This document shows positions 24,160 to 35,554 of a DNA stretch of 64,000 nucleotides, piece after piece. Within the stretch, counting starts at the first letter, position 1. Every line of letters starts with the position of its first letter. The notes beneath the pieces were generated by a model, which was given only the letters and a program-made list of their open reading frames with translations, did no database searches and was not told the DNA's origin. A program made the position numbers and the translations under genes. The stretch comes from Ampelocalamus luodianensis (lineage: Eukaryota; Streptophyta; Magnoliopsida; Poales; Poaceae): positions 49,860,896-49,924,895 of the forward strand of contig CM070632.1 of assembly GCA_036346255.1 (NCBI GenBank). Direction: 5' to 3'.

Positions 24160-25107
24160 GTCAAATATAGAGAGAGTGTTCATTTATTTTCCTATGACAA
24201 GAAATGCTAGAAGACTTGGCAAGGTAGTGAAGGGTGTGGCTGCTAGGGTGACCAAGGCGGCGATGCCACAAGGTGGAGTCGGTGGAGGACACCAAGGCGT
24301 GACGGAGTGGCGATGTTGCACAGAATGGGTAGAGGTCGCCCGCACTATTGCACCTCAGAATCATGATCTTTGTTTGTGAGTCCTTCACAGAAAAACCAAG
24401 AGGATCAAATTCAACAGTGCAATTATTGTCAATGGTGAATTGATGAACGGAGACTAGATTTTTTACAATTTGAGTAGTGACTAGGACATTGTGTAGATGA
24501 AGAGGACGACTAGGGTAGGAGGATGGCAGAAGGCCGTGGCCGATGTGGGTGACAGGGAGAACGGAGTCATCACCGATCATGACCTGATGAGATGAGGGGT
24601 GGGAGGATAGGGAGGAGAGAGTACCCGAACCAGAGGACATGTGTGTTGTGACACCAGTGTCCATGAACCAGTCGTTGGAGGCGGTGGGTGGCTGTTGCAT
24701 CATTGTGTTGACGCGTTGATGAGACTAGACGCGTCCTAGGCTGGCTCACTTGTCAGAAACGTATGGGCCGGTTGCGCCTGAGGCTACCACGACAGCTGCT
24801 GGGGAGGGAGGTTAGCTTGCCACGATTGTTGCATGGGACTGTGGCGGTCGCCACGGCCGCAGCGCACCACCGCCATCGCCGCTGTGGATTAGACCGTGCC
24901 GCAAGAGTGCACGGGTAGGAGGGACACCGGGACGGGGGCCAAGCACACCTGCGACGCTAGAGTAGTTGCTGCCATTGCCTTCGGTAGGCCAGAGTTGAAA
25001 AGCTTCGGTCCAGGGTTTGAAGACGGTTGGCCACGATGGCATGGGGGCGGAACCGCTTCGGCCACTGGTACCGCCGCCCTCGCTTTCCACTTTTAAGATC
25101 ATATGAC
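24160..25107 (-). pseudogene. Ty1/copia gag-protease fragment
   Basis: The minus strand 24703-24161 encodes a copia segment with the protease motif WFMDTG, the following THIGHGLLP region, and the gag-pre-integrase motif LWHRRLGHP. Upstream, 25107-24720 reads as the Gly/Pro-rich gag tail (GVLGPRPGVP) with broken frames. Integrase, reverse transcriptase and RNase H are missing. The missing N-terminal gag of the same type lies at 30890-31490 in the same orientation, so one old copia element was probably split by later insertions. Confidence 0.75.
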
Positions 25108-27795
25108 AACAAGCCATTAATAAGTTTTTTTTTTGCTCACCTTGCTTAGCTTGAGTAGGGGATCATCCTCGCATGACTCATTATGATCATCCTCGAAAAG
25201 CTCTACATCATGCTCATCTTCAAACACTACTCTACATATGCCATTGGGCTCTATCTCTTTGAGCTCTATAGAAAACTCATGTTTGAAACTAGAGCACATA
25301 TGGGTAAAGTGGCCACGAGCACCACACATACCATAAATTTGATCTCTAGCAAATCATCTCTGAAATGATTCACGCTTCACATAGTCATCGGCCAAAGAGT
25401 CACAAGAATATGAACTAGAAGCCTCACAAGACCTTCTACTAGTCGCTATTGTCAAAGATCGATGAAAATCACAAAAGAGCAAATCTTGCTCTGATACCAC
25501 TTGTTGGATCGAAGAGGCAACTAGAAGGGGGATTGAATAGGTGTCACACAAAGATGACCTCTTTAAAGTCTTTTGCCTCAATACGTTCATGGTTCTTTCA
25601 CTCCAATAGCTATGAGGAGCTATGAAGATCAAGAGATAATCTTTCAATAAGAACCAGGCAACAAAAGGATCAAAACTCGCTGAAATCCCCACTGACCGGT
25701 CAGACTAGTGAATCGTAAAATCAGCACAGAGACTGAATTTCAGCAGTATTTTGAAATCGCAAATTGATCCAACTTTTGATCCACAACTCCAAACTTCATG
25801 AGACTTGAAACATACCTTCTCTAGGATATCAGAAACCTATTCTGATCAAAGATCGTGAAGATCATTGCCAAAGTTCCAACCTTTTCCGTTTGAGTAAAGG
25901 TTGCTTCAAAACCGGACGAAATACGAAAACGATGATAGAGATGATTTCATGGGAGGAATCAATCCAAGATGGCTAAGGATAGTCTCCCATACATCCTAGT
26001 ACCCTAAATCACAGGAAGAATCAAGTCAAAAACCCTCAAGAACAAAACCTCTAAAATCACTCTTTCTTTCACCTAAACAGGGCAAAAACAAACTTAGATC
26101 CAAAAGCTTGCTCGTGGGTGGTATGATGATCAAGATAACCTTAGATCATATTTCAAACATCGCAACAAGCAAGATTACAGCAAGATTCCAAATAAAAACC
26201 TAAGAGACACCAAAAATCCTAAAGGCGTCAAAGAGAGAGCAAGAATAAGATAAAACTCATCTTGGGGTAAATCTTGCATGAATTGATTAGAGAGATTGTA
26301 TCTTTACAGCCACTCCACCATGGCGGACAAAATCGAACACGTGAGCACTCAATCAATACATCTCGCATGAACTCTAGCCTCTCCACTTTCCTCTCCTATC
26401 CCTAAATCACAAATTAGGGTTTTTGAATATGAGGGTTGGAGAGTGCATAACCAGCACCCTCCCCTATTTATAGTGGCGGCTAGCCCTAGAGAGACATCCC
26501 AATGGGCACCCGTTAAGCCCACACACAAACGGGTTTCACTGACGCATGATGGCTCCTACTGAAGCCATCATGACACTTGCACTGACCCCCGCGCGACTTG
26601 ATGCAACCCATCGCACCGAACTGTTGTGCCGCTTGATGTAACCAATCGTCGAACTGCCGCGCTTGGTCATCATTGTTCATTTTGCGCCAGTGACTTCCCA
26701 CCAAGCCTCACGCGTTCGGATCCCATCGAACCGTCCTTGCTTACAACTGGGACCAAGTCATTTGGTGCGTCACATGTCTCACCATGACTGCACCTGGCTT
26801 CCTTGATCGTTCAGGACCTCAACTCCTTCCTGAGTCTAGTCCCGGTCCACCTTGCCGCTGCTCGTCATGTTCATCATTGGTAGCTTCCACTCCAGTTCCT
26901 TGTTTTCTTGGCTTGTAACCACCCCACCAGCCTCAATCATCTTCTAGTACCACCTCGATCGTTCCAAACCTTGGTTCTCTTAACCTAGTCCTGATCTAGT
27001 CCTTCTCACCATGACCTAACTCCGGTGTCCTACAATCATCACAAACAAGCAAACCGTCACGTAGCACCGCACGATACACACAATCATCAATTCACATAAT
27101 TGATGAGGCATGAGCACATACCTTCACAAAGGCCTTTGCTCAAATTTCGTCTTCTTTATGGTTCTTGTCCATCTTACACTTTGCTTGAGTCCAACCATCT
27201 CACCCAGCATCTATGACCGTTCTGGACCTTGGTTCTCCTACCCAAGTCCCGGTCCTTCTCGCCATTGACCATAGTTGACTCAAAGCCACCTGCACAACAA
27301 TAGACAAAGCAATCATTTTCGAGTACAAGTTCTTCACAACTTAACCCATGTTAATCAAAACATGCATCATGCAACATCTATGCACTGAAACCCATAAAAT
27401 TGAGCTAACCAGCAAGGTCTACGACTAGTATCCACGACCACCATCTACGACCAGTGTCCAGGACCACCATCTTCGACCAGTGTCTATGACCATTGTCTAC
27501 GACCAGTGTCCACGACCACTGATATGGTCGAAAAGGCTACGACCACACCAGGTCGAAAAGGGCTACGACCACTTGCTACTTGGCGCTACAGTACTCGAAA
27601 ACTACAATACCAAAAGCAATAGTACACGAGCTACAACACTCGAAGATTTCGACCACGCTATAGTACTTGATGAATAGTACTTATAGCTACAGTACTCGAA
27701 GCTTTCGACCATTCGACAACTCGGTACAAAGTCGCGGTCAAATCGATAATCTTGAACTCTGCATAAAACGAGTGATTCGATAAACCCTCAACACC
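25108..27795 (-). mobile_element. Second LTR-retroelement fragment with primer-binding site
   Basis: gctctgatacca at 25488-25499 is a primer-binding site complement, and a terminal repeat starts next to it at 25502 (tgttggatcgaagagg). To the left, 25490-25117 reads on the minus strand as gag-like remnants, including a degenerate zinc knuckle CGARGHFTHMC lacking its first cysteine, and an acidic segment. The repeat region to the right is noncoding and includes 26-bp tandem repeats at 27431-27521. Its far end was not found. Confidence 0.5.
27431..27521. repeat. 26-bp tandem repeat, about 3.5 copies
   Basis: Units starting at 27431, 27457, 27483 and 27509 follow the pattern tcca-gaccaccatct-cgaccagtg with two to six changes each. 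Further copies of acgacca and ctacagtactcgaa continue to about 27720 in scrambled order. Confidence 0.7.
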
Positions 27796-27800
27796 ATTAC

Positions 27801-30800
27801 TGTAACATCCCAATTTTCAGAGTTTAAAAATCTTTTAATAGTTAGTAGGGAGAAAATTCACCATTTGGATTTATTTGAATTTAAATTCAAAAGCTTAATA
27901 TTGGACTTTACATCAAAAATATTTAATGTGAATAATCCCAACATGAACATTAGCCAAAACTATTTTATTTGGGTTCTATGTGCTCAGATATATTTTCTAG
28001 ATTTTTCTAGAATTTTTCTCAGTACATTTGCTATTTTCTATTGCTTATTTGAATTTCTGGTATTTTCTAAAAATGAAAACCTATTTAAAATCTCAGATAA
28101 TTCCTTGGGCCTAAACCCATTCCTATTCCCTAACCCGACCCATCTCCCTCCGCCGTCGGCCCAACTCCCGCAGCCCACCTCCGCCTCTCTCTTCCCGCGC
28201 GTGAGCACCGGCCCCACCTCCACCTCACCCGCGCCGCTGCACGCGCGCGCTACCGAGCCGCACCCGCCATGTGGGTCCCATCTTGCCGCGTCGGATCGTC
28301 TTCGCCGCGTACTCTAGAGTCCGTGTCCGAGCTCGCCGCCGCCGCCCGCCGCGGACTCCTCGCTCCCGGCACTATTTAAAGCCGTGGCCGTGTCACGAGG
28401 ATCGCCCGCACTCGCCGCTTTTCCCAAGACCAGAACCCAGGCGCCGCCTTTTCGCGGGATTGGAGCTCGAACCTAGCGCCGCCGAGGAGCTCTTCGTCGA
28501 CAGTGCGCCGTCGGTGAGCCCCGGCCACCATCAAGCCCACCTCGAGTTCGCGCATCACGGCCTACATGATGCGCGTTATCTTCGTCGGAGGACCCACGGT
28601 TCGCCGTCGCCTCTTCAAGCCATGCCGCTCCGCCGCTAGCTCGTCACCGCCGCCGTCGTGGTCGTCGCCGACGAGATCTAACCGCATCACCACCTTCGTC
28701 GTGTCGCGCCGGTCCAGATGCGCATCTTCGCCGTCACCTAATCGCCGCCGTCGCTAAAACCGAAGGTCGCCGGAGCCCTGCCGACGTTTGGTCGACGTGG
28801 CGGTCCCCGTCAGCCGCCACCTCAGCCCGCCGCCTCCGTGTCGTCACGTGGCGCCGCGCCACCGCCGGTCAAGACCGCGTGCCACCTCGCAACCCTAACC
28901 CTAGATCCATCTCGCGTGGACTTGGTCCACGGTGCACCGAGCCACTGACATGTGGGTCCCACCTATCAGGCCATCTGTCACCCGGTCCGAACGTTCTTCG
29001 CTGACGTCAGTGTTGCGCAATAATCCGATTTTTCTTTAGAGAAATAATTCGGAAAATCCAGAAAATCCAAATTAGGGTTTCTTTTTAGATTCAATCTTCC
29101 AGAGCTCATAACTTTTGCATCCTAACTCCGATTGAGCTCATTCAAATTTCTAAATTTGTCTAAATTCAAGCTCTATTTATCTGAGATTTTTACTTAATTT
29201 TTGGAGCTTGTTTTGCCTCTGTTATTTATTTGTTTTATTTGTTTGTGTCTCGTTTGCGAGTAGACGTCGATTCGTCGGGGAATTTTGTGGAAGAAGGAGC
29301 ACCCCAAGATCAAGACCAGTACATAGACCTTTTTCAAGGCAAGTCATACCTTTGATCATCTTGAACCCAGTTTTCAAATTACTTTGTGTTAAATTATTGC
29401 ATTCTACTTTAATTATTTATTTAAATGCTGTGGGCATAGTTATTATCCAAATTGTTATCACACCTTGGCCTTGTATGTCATAATTCCTTGTCACCCTAGA
29501 TTGGTTATTAGTTGGTAATATTATAGAACCAACGTGGGTTGGTTAGATGCAAGTACAATTGCTTAGCCATGCTACGAGTCTCACATCTCATGTAAGTTGC
29601 AAATATTAATTATGACTAAGTGACTATGGAACTTTGTGTAAAATCGTGTGCTATGTGTTGTTACTTCGTGATGGCATGTGTTGCACTAAACCAACCGGGT
29701 GGTAAAGGATTTAGACGAGGCAAGTGGTGGAAATCGTGTGATATGGTGAACTATGTGATGGGAATGTTAATCTTTGTGATCTAGTTAGAAAATGGAAGTC
29801 TTGCTTTGGTCAATTAAGGACTTAACTTTGTGCGCCATTGAACTGAGCCTTCTTGCACGACAACATGCCCGGTATGGGACGGGCCTAACTTAGTAAGTTA
29901 TGGATTCTCGGCATTGATGTTCGTGGATAGGTTAGGTGTGTGTGAGGGTGGAGGTGTGACTACTTGGTGGTTGCATCGCGGGACGATCGTCTTCCCCGTC
30001 CAAAGAAGTGTGTGTTATACCAATTCTATGTGAGCCGGTATAGCGGTTTGTAAGCACACCGGGAATGTCAATGTTTGAGATGAAGTTTCAACTGCTTTGT
30101 TACGATTGGTGCTTGCTACACTAGTTGTATCTTGTGGGTAAAGTGTACAACCTCTGCAGAGTGTTAAACAATCTATTCGAATAGCGCGTCCCATGGCCAT
30201 GGACATGCTCGGGATTTCACACGAGGGTAGTTTTCATAAAATGTTTGGGATGGGAGCTGTGTGACCTCAATCATATGGCTATGTGAAATAAACTGTCATG
30301 CAGTTGTGTGTCTTTGTGGAAACAATCTGTTAAATTAATATTGTTTAATTGTTTTGAATTATGCTTTCAATCTATTATTCGTATTCAATTGCAAATGTTG
30401 CTTTTATGCAAAAGAACCACGTAAGCCTTTTCTTTGGAATAAGCTCGCATCTATACATTGCATTCTGTGGTATGATTTGCAGTACGGTTGTGTACTCACG
30501 CTTGTTGTAAAACTTGCGCCCAAACCTACAGAAGAGGAGGAGTCTACGCCTGCTTTCGAGGAGGAGTTCGCTGATGGATGATCGTTCGTTAAGTCCGGAT
30601 CCCGATCGGTTGCTGTGGTGAATTGGTGGGATCTACGCCGGAGTTATTTCCGCTCATGCTTTTTTATTTCTGTTAGCTCTGCGTGGCTTAATAAGTGTAA
30701 ACTCGACCATAAGGTCAAAACCCTTATTTGTTATTCAAACTAATCGTTTACTTTATTTATCGCTTGTGTGGATCGATATTTACCTATGTTAACCCTGTGT

Positions 30801-30870
30801 GCACTAGCGTGATCCTGGACTAGTGCAGTATACACAGAGGGTTCCAGAATCGTAATTCTGGGTCCCGACA
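27801..30870 (+). mobile_element. Solo LTR, Ty3/gypsy-type, 3.07 kb
   Basis: It begins tgtaacatccc and ends attctgggtcccgaca, with a perfect 5-bp duplication attac on both sides (27796-27800 and 30871-30875). It contains a GC-rich block at 28130-28900 and the paired-palindrome box at about 30129-30205 (GTGGGTAAAGTGTACAACC, CTCTGCAGAG, CTATTCGAATAG). No internal domain is present. Its length matches the solo LTR in the X8 gene, and the two align near their right ends. Confidence 0.85.
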
Positions 30871-30889
30871 ATTACCAATTGTATCATCA

Positions 30890-31532
30890 TCCTAAGATCA
30901 TGAGCATATCCCCATGATATCCACAGAGAGATTCGTCACTCAAGGTTTGGCCGACATCACCGAGAGCGTTGGCCAACGTCTTGAGACGGACACAATAGTC
31001 TGTGATAGAAAGGCCGCCCTACGGCAAGTTGCGGAACTCTACGTTGAGGTAGGATGCCCGGGTTTTTTTGTTGTCCCGGAACAGGTCCATGTCCAGGTTG
31101 CACGGGCGGTGGTGGTGGATTCCATGACAATGTCAAGGATTCCCATAGTGATGGATCCGTAGATCCATTGAAGCACTGTACAGTCGAGCCGTTTCCACTT
31201 GGCATCAGGCTTCTCGGTGCGCGTCCGTGATATGATCGTCCAGGGTGAACTTGGTCACGGCCACGAGAAAGAGGTTCCGCCACTTCACGTAGTTAGAAGC
31301 CTTGATGTCGAGGACGATGGGCACCAGGGAACGGATGGAGGAGACACCCATGGCTTGTGCCCAGAGCTGGGCCAGTGGGTTGCTGGTGTCGCCCATCGAG
31401 GAAGACGGAAGAGGTTAGAGGGGCAGGGGAAGTTGATGATGCTGATGGGGGAAGGCCAACGTACGAGAGGTGGTGGTCGGCGCATAGAGGAAAGCTAGGG
31501 GACGGGAGAGGATCGAGTCTAAGCTGATACCA
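30890..31532 (-). pseudogene. Ty1/copia gag N-terminal fragment with primer-binding site
   Basis: The minus strand encodes a gag segment with IVLDIKASNYVKWRNLFLVA and, after frame breaks, LKTLANALGDVGQTLSDESL. The primer-binding site complement gctgatacca is at 31523-31532. The order on the minus strand (PBS, then gag) fits the copia protease fragment at 24160-25107, from which it is now separated by about 5.8 kb of later insertions. Confidence 0.75.
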
Positions 31533-31730
31533 TGTATACCATGTAAGTTTAGATGAATGCACCACACGACATCGTTTGGTCTTGATTTGTATAAGTATAC
31601 ATGTACAAGAGTTGGTTAGGAAAGTATCTCTAATGGAAGATACAGACCATACATAGCCTGATTGCAATCCTATACAACCATACATAGCCTGATTGTGATC
31701 CTATCTCATTGATACTAATTGATACTGACA
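31533..31730 (-). mobile_element. Putative copia LTR fragment
   Basis: It starts tgtataccatg next to the primer-binding site and may end at ttgatactgaca. It contains a duplicated ~30-bp unit (catacatagcctgattg). No duplication or partner LTR was found, so the far border is uncertain. Confidence 0.4.
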
Positions 31731-32299
31731 GATGTCGATTATATCATACCAAAGATAGCTAGCTATACATACCAATTTTAGCTAACAAAGGTTACAAATG
31801 TCCTAGATGCGGTGCCATTACAGCGGAAACAAGGTTAGCACTTAATCGTAGCCTCTAACCAAATCGCAACTTTACCAATCCTATTCCAGAGTTTTTTAAC
31901 CAGCTGCCGTATATCTCGCATGTTCTACATACAGATACAAGGTACCTGTTCGGGGCAGAGATATAGAACATGGTGACGAAGCTGAAGCTCCACTTGTAGA
32001 GTCTGTTTTCTTCAGTGATATGGGTTAGGAACTAATTGGGATTCCACCTTTGATCCTCACAGCAAACGCTCCCAACATAGCTAGGTTCATACCGCCGGAA
32101 ACCACTATACTTTATGGTAGACGATACAGACTGAGAGTCAATGGATCACGCGGCTCGCTGCAAAGCACAACAGCATCATTCCAGGTCAACGCATTCTCCG
32201 CCCTGCCAACAACACCTCCAGCTATACTCGCTCCTATCGTTCCCTCACATGGAACCATCTTATTCCATATCGTTTAGTATGATTCATCTAACCAAACGC
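31731..32299 (-). other. Noncoding or decayed sequence beside a gene remnant
   Basis: On the minus strand, short stretches look coding. One at about 32230-32110 contains AGGVVGRAENALTWNDAVVL. They are broken by stops and may be further exons of the remnant at 32300-33047. Part of 32230-32370 resembles a MITE with gtgcgtttggt ends. Confidence 0.3.
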
Positions 32300-33047
32300 G
32301 GAGATAACCTCATATCCTAAATGGAACCATCTCGTTCAGCCTCATACCACGAACCAAACGCACCCTTAGAGTATTCAATGCCTATACATGACGCTTCAGC
32401 TAGCTCATCTATCAGTGCTCCTATGGAACATGCTCTCTCACCTGCTGAAGTTGTTTCCGAATCGCTGACCAAACCAACTCCAATACCAATGAGTCCAGTT
32501 AATACTCCCAATGCATGCAGAGCCACAAGAGACCGCAACCACTTCTTTTTTTTTGCGAATCACCCAGTACAACACATAGACGTCCACACACACGCACGCA
32601 CTCACACACACACGACGCCTACAGAGACCGGATGAGCGGAGCTTGAAGAAATGACGAAGTCACCACCAGCGTCTCGCTTGCGACGGGTACGTCGCCTCTC
32701 ACTGAAAGAAAATCCTCCTTAATAAGACACACAGAGACAAACCTGGGGTTTGAACCCTGGTGAGCTGGGGGTAAAACCACCTCCAGTAGCCACCCAAGCA
32801 AGGCTTGGTTCTTGAGACCGCAGCCACTTCAACTCCTCGATCCGACAGAACTTCCAAAGGTTTGCACTGACTTATCGATTTAACTTGCTATTGATGTTAA
32901 CTGAGCATAGCAACCTTGCGTCGTGTACATGCTTATTACTTCCTTCTTAACAAAGTCTATCCAAGATTCTTCAACAACTGTAAAACGACTCTGCCTTGAT
33001 GACTCGCCGCTGCCTCCTGAAGCTGATGATGACACAAGGTGCATCCT
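32300..33047 (-). pseudogene. Remnant of an unrecognised gene, interrupted by a SINE and a MITE
   Basis: Two exon-like blocks are visible on the minus strand: about 33047-32915 (Ser-rich, then FTVVEESWIDFVKKEVISMY) with a GT donor, and from 32850 downward (FCRIEELKWLRSLVALHALG, then a hydrophobic VLTGLIGIGVGLVS stretch) with an AG acceptor. The second block is cut by a SINE after its first few codons and later by MITE-like sequence after EYSKG. The hydrophobic stretch could be a membrane segment. I do not recognise the family. Confidence 0.4.
32546..32813 (-). mobile_element. SINE with 17-bp target-site duplication
   Basis: A 17-bp direct repeat, gagaccgcaaccacttc with one mismatch, flanks it (32529-32545 and 32814-32830). 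On the minus strand the unit ends in A9 (T9 on plus at 32546-32554). It carries a tRNA-type B box GGTTCAAACCC (complement at 32747-32758) about 60 bp from its 5' end. The 268-bp length, oligo-A tail, B box and long duplication together fit a tRNA-derived SINE. Confidence 0.8.
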
Positions 33048-33241
33048 TCACCTACTTCAAGCAATATCAGCTTGTCTTGTTACACCCTCTTCGTTCCATA
33101 TTGTAACATCTAATTATTACATGACCGACAGTGCCATGCACTTGAGAAAGAAAGGCACGATCATGAAGAAACTAGACATGGATGAGCCTTCTAGCAAATA
33201 AAGCAGCAGGTTAACCATACACAAGCAGCAAATACATGTAT
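33048..33241. other. Short flank of the CACTA insertion
   Basis: AT-rich sequence with no supported gene. It may hold further upstream parts of the remnant gene. Confidence 0.3.
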
Positions 33242-33712
33242 GTACACTACTACAAAAAATGCTAATATTGGACGCCTCATCATAGACGGTTGACCAAATC
33301 GTCTGTATTACATGCAATCACAGACGGTTTGTTTAGAGACCATCTGTGTAACTAGATGAGCTAAAAACCTTATGTGAAGAGGTAATATCACAGACGGTTC
33401 ATATTGAAAACCGTCTATGATAATTGAAGACTTCACAGACGGTTGTTAATTATAACCATCTGTGATAATATCGCTACAGTTCTCGGTGAATTTCTTCGTC
33501 GCCCGATGAGTACTTTCTTCGTCGCCGTCGTCACCGATACGTCTCTTCGTCGCATCAATGCCGCTTTGGCTCCCTGATGCGTCTCTTCGTCTCACGCGCC
33601 GAATTTATTCCTTATTTTATAAAAAGGATCATGCGCTATTGAAGATGATCATCATCCCCACATATAACTCTACTCTTCTAAAGCAGAAATAGCTCCCTCT
33701 TTTGTTTCCTTG

Positions 33713-35228
33713 TCGCCGGCACTGATGGCCTACCTGGCCTTACTGTACGAGCACCTCTCCGCCCGTACGTTGGTGGTTGCGGTGGAAGGACACTGTTTCA
33801 ATAGTATCCTCATTTCTTCGCCCAAGGATTTGCCGGAGCAGGTGGCGGTAGGGCTGGAAACGAGCCGAGCCGAGCCAGCTCGAGCCAAGCTCGTCCAGGC
33901 TCGGTCTGAACTTCGGCTCGGCTCGTTTGAAAAACGAGCTGAAGAGGGGGCTCGGCTCGGCTCGAAAAAAAACTCGAGTCGGCTCGAAAAGCTCGAACGA
34001 GCCGTGACCCCCCAAAGCCCAGAAAGGCAGGGTGTGATAATCGATTACGTGAACCATTCATCGCGAGCCAGGAGCAGGCGTTCATTCTCAATTCATTCTG
34101 CATTCATTCACAGTCACAGATCCATCACACAAAAATCTGCATTCATTCACAAGAATCCTCGCAAGTCGCAACCAAAGAACATTCACCATTCACCAACCAA
34201 AGAGCATTCACCATTCACTAATCGCTAACCAAATCATTCACAGGAATAGGATGAATCGGATGAGAGACAAGAGGATGCGGTATGCGGATCTGGAACGGCG
34301 ACGGCGGCGAGGGCGTCGGGGACGGCGTGGTCGAGCGAGCGAGCGGGGCGTCGGGACGGCGTGCGCGTGGTCGGAGGCGGAGGCGGCGGCGTCGGGGCTC
34401 GGGCGCTCCGGAGGCGGCAGCGACGCGGAGACTCGAGGTGGCGATGAATCGACAAGGGCATCATCTGCGAGGCGACGGCGTCCAGGGCTAGGCTGCCGCC
34501 TACCGCCAGCCGCCATGGAGGAGGAGGTGAGGGGCTTCTTTGAAATGGAGCTTGAGTCGCGCGCTTGGAGCTATCGGCGGCGTCGGCCGCAGGGCGAAGC
34601 GGCGCGTCGGTCGGCCGCGCAAGGATCGAGGGCGCGGCGCGACATGCGGTGGGCGAGGCGGCGGTGCGGACATGCGGTGGACGGGCGGCGGTGGATTGGA
34701 TCTGGATCGGGATTCGGGAGTGGGAGAGGAAGCGTGAGGATTCTGAGGAGAGGACTGAGGCCGGTGTAGGGTTAGGGAAATGGGATGCCGGATGGGGATT
34801 CGTGGCTGGGCTACCCTTAGCTACATGGACCTTCGTGGGCCGAGCCAAATGAGCCACTCGAGCGGCTCGCGCGCCAGCTCGAGCTTGGCTCGTTTTGTTT
34901 GCGAGCTGGAGAGGGGGCTCGGCTCAGCTCGAAAATTCACGAGCTCGAGCCGAGCCGAGCCTTGACGAGCCTGAGCCGAGCCACGAGCCTCGAGCTATTT
35001 TTCCAGCCCTAGGTGGCGGCCACCTTCCGCCGTATTGACATCCTCCTTCGCTATGTCTTCCGAGTGATCTCCCACTTCCGGCGAGTTTACCGTGTCATCG
35101 ACGTGGTCCTCCACAACGACGTTGCACGTCTCCAGGAGGCTCACTGTCACTGGGACTGCTTAATCGAGGTGGCAGGCGACCGACTCGACCATGCCGAGAC
35201 CCCTCAAGCAAGAGAAGAGAGCCTATGA
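33713..35228 (+). pseudogene. Open reading frame carried by the CACTA element, split by a hAT insertion
   Basis: A frame from ATG 33725 (MAYLALLYEHLSAR) runs to 33848. Removing the hAT element and one 8-bp duplication joins it in frame to 35020-35228 (ATFRRIDILLRYVFR ... TPQAREESL). Just beyond the stop, another frame, with one stop inside, reads FFLIQQSEGLRETLKRV and WVDAFRADEHEP, so the original protein was probably longer. The composition is helical and charged. I cannot assign a function; it is not transposase. It is now a pseudogene. Confidence 0.5.
33849..35011. mobile_element. Non-autonomous hAT element nested in the CACTA element
   Basis: The ends are tagggctggaaa and the complement tttccagcccta, with a perfect 8-bp duplication ggtggcgg (33841-33848 and 35012-35019). 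Subterminal regions are packed with gagccgagc/gctcggctc motifs. The 1163-bp interior is GC-rich and reads open on both strands without any recognised domain, so it likely contains captured or low-complexity sequence. There is no transposase. Confidence 0.9.
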
Positions 35229-35511
35229 GCTCAATTCTTCTTGATTCAACAGTCCGAGGGTCTTCGGGAGACACTCAAACGAGTGCGTTAGTGGGTGGAT
35301 GCATTTCGTGCCGATGAGCACGAACCGTCCGATGCCGCCGCCGCTTACGAAGTTTTGAAGATAGAGATAGTAGCCTACCTCCACCACTAGAAAAACTTTG
35401 TTTATTTAGGTTTTTACTTTTTTTAATCTTTGTAAGAAGTGACTGGCCACGCTGTTTGGCCATATGTAAATTCTAAAATGAAAAAATCTAGTTTAAAGGT
35501 GATCGAATTAC

Positions 35512-35554
<43 letters not shown>

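Noticed and set aside
27431..27521. Regular short repeats resembling a CRISPR array
   Set aside because: Units are adjacent without unique spacers and the context is a plant nuclear retroelement.
32923..33201. 92-codon plus-strand frame
   Set aside because: It overlaps, on the opposite strand, the better-supported exon-like block with a splice donor; no family is recognised.
34234..34857. 207-codon minus-strand frame and overlapping plus-strand frames
   Set aside because: Entirely inside the nested hAT element, low complexity, no transposase motif; open in several frames because of high GC.
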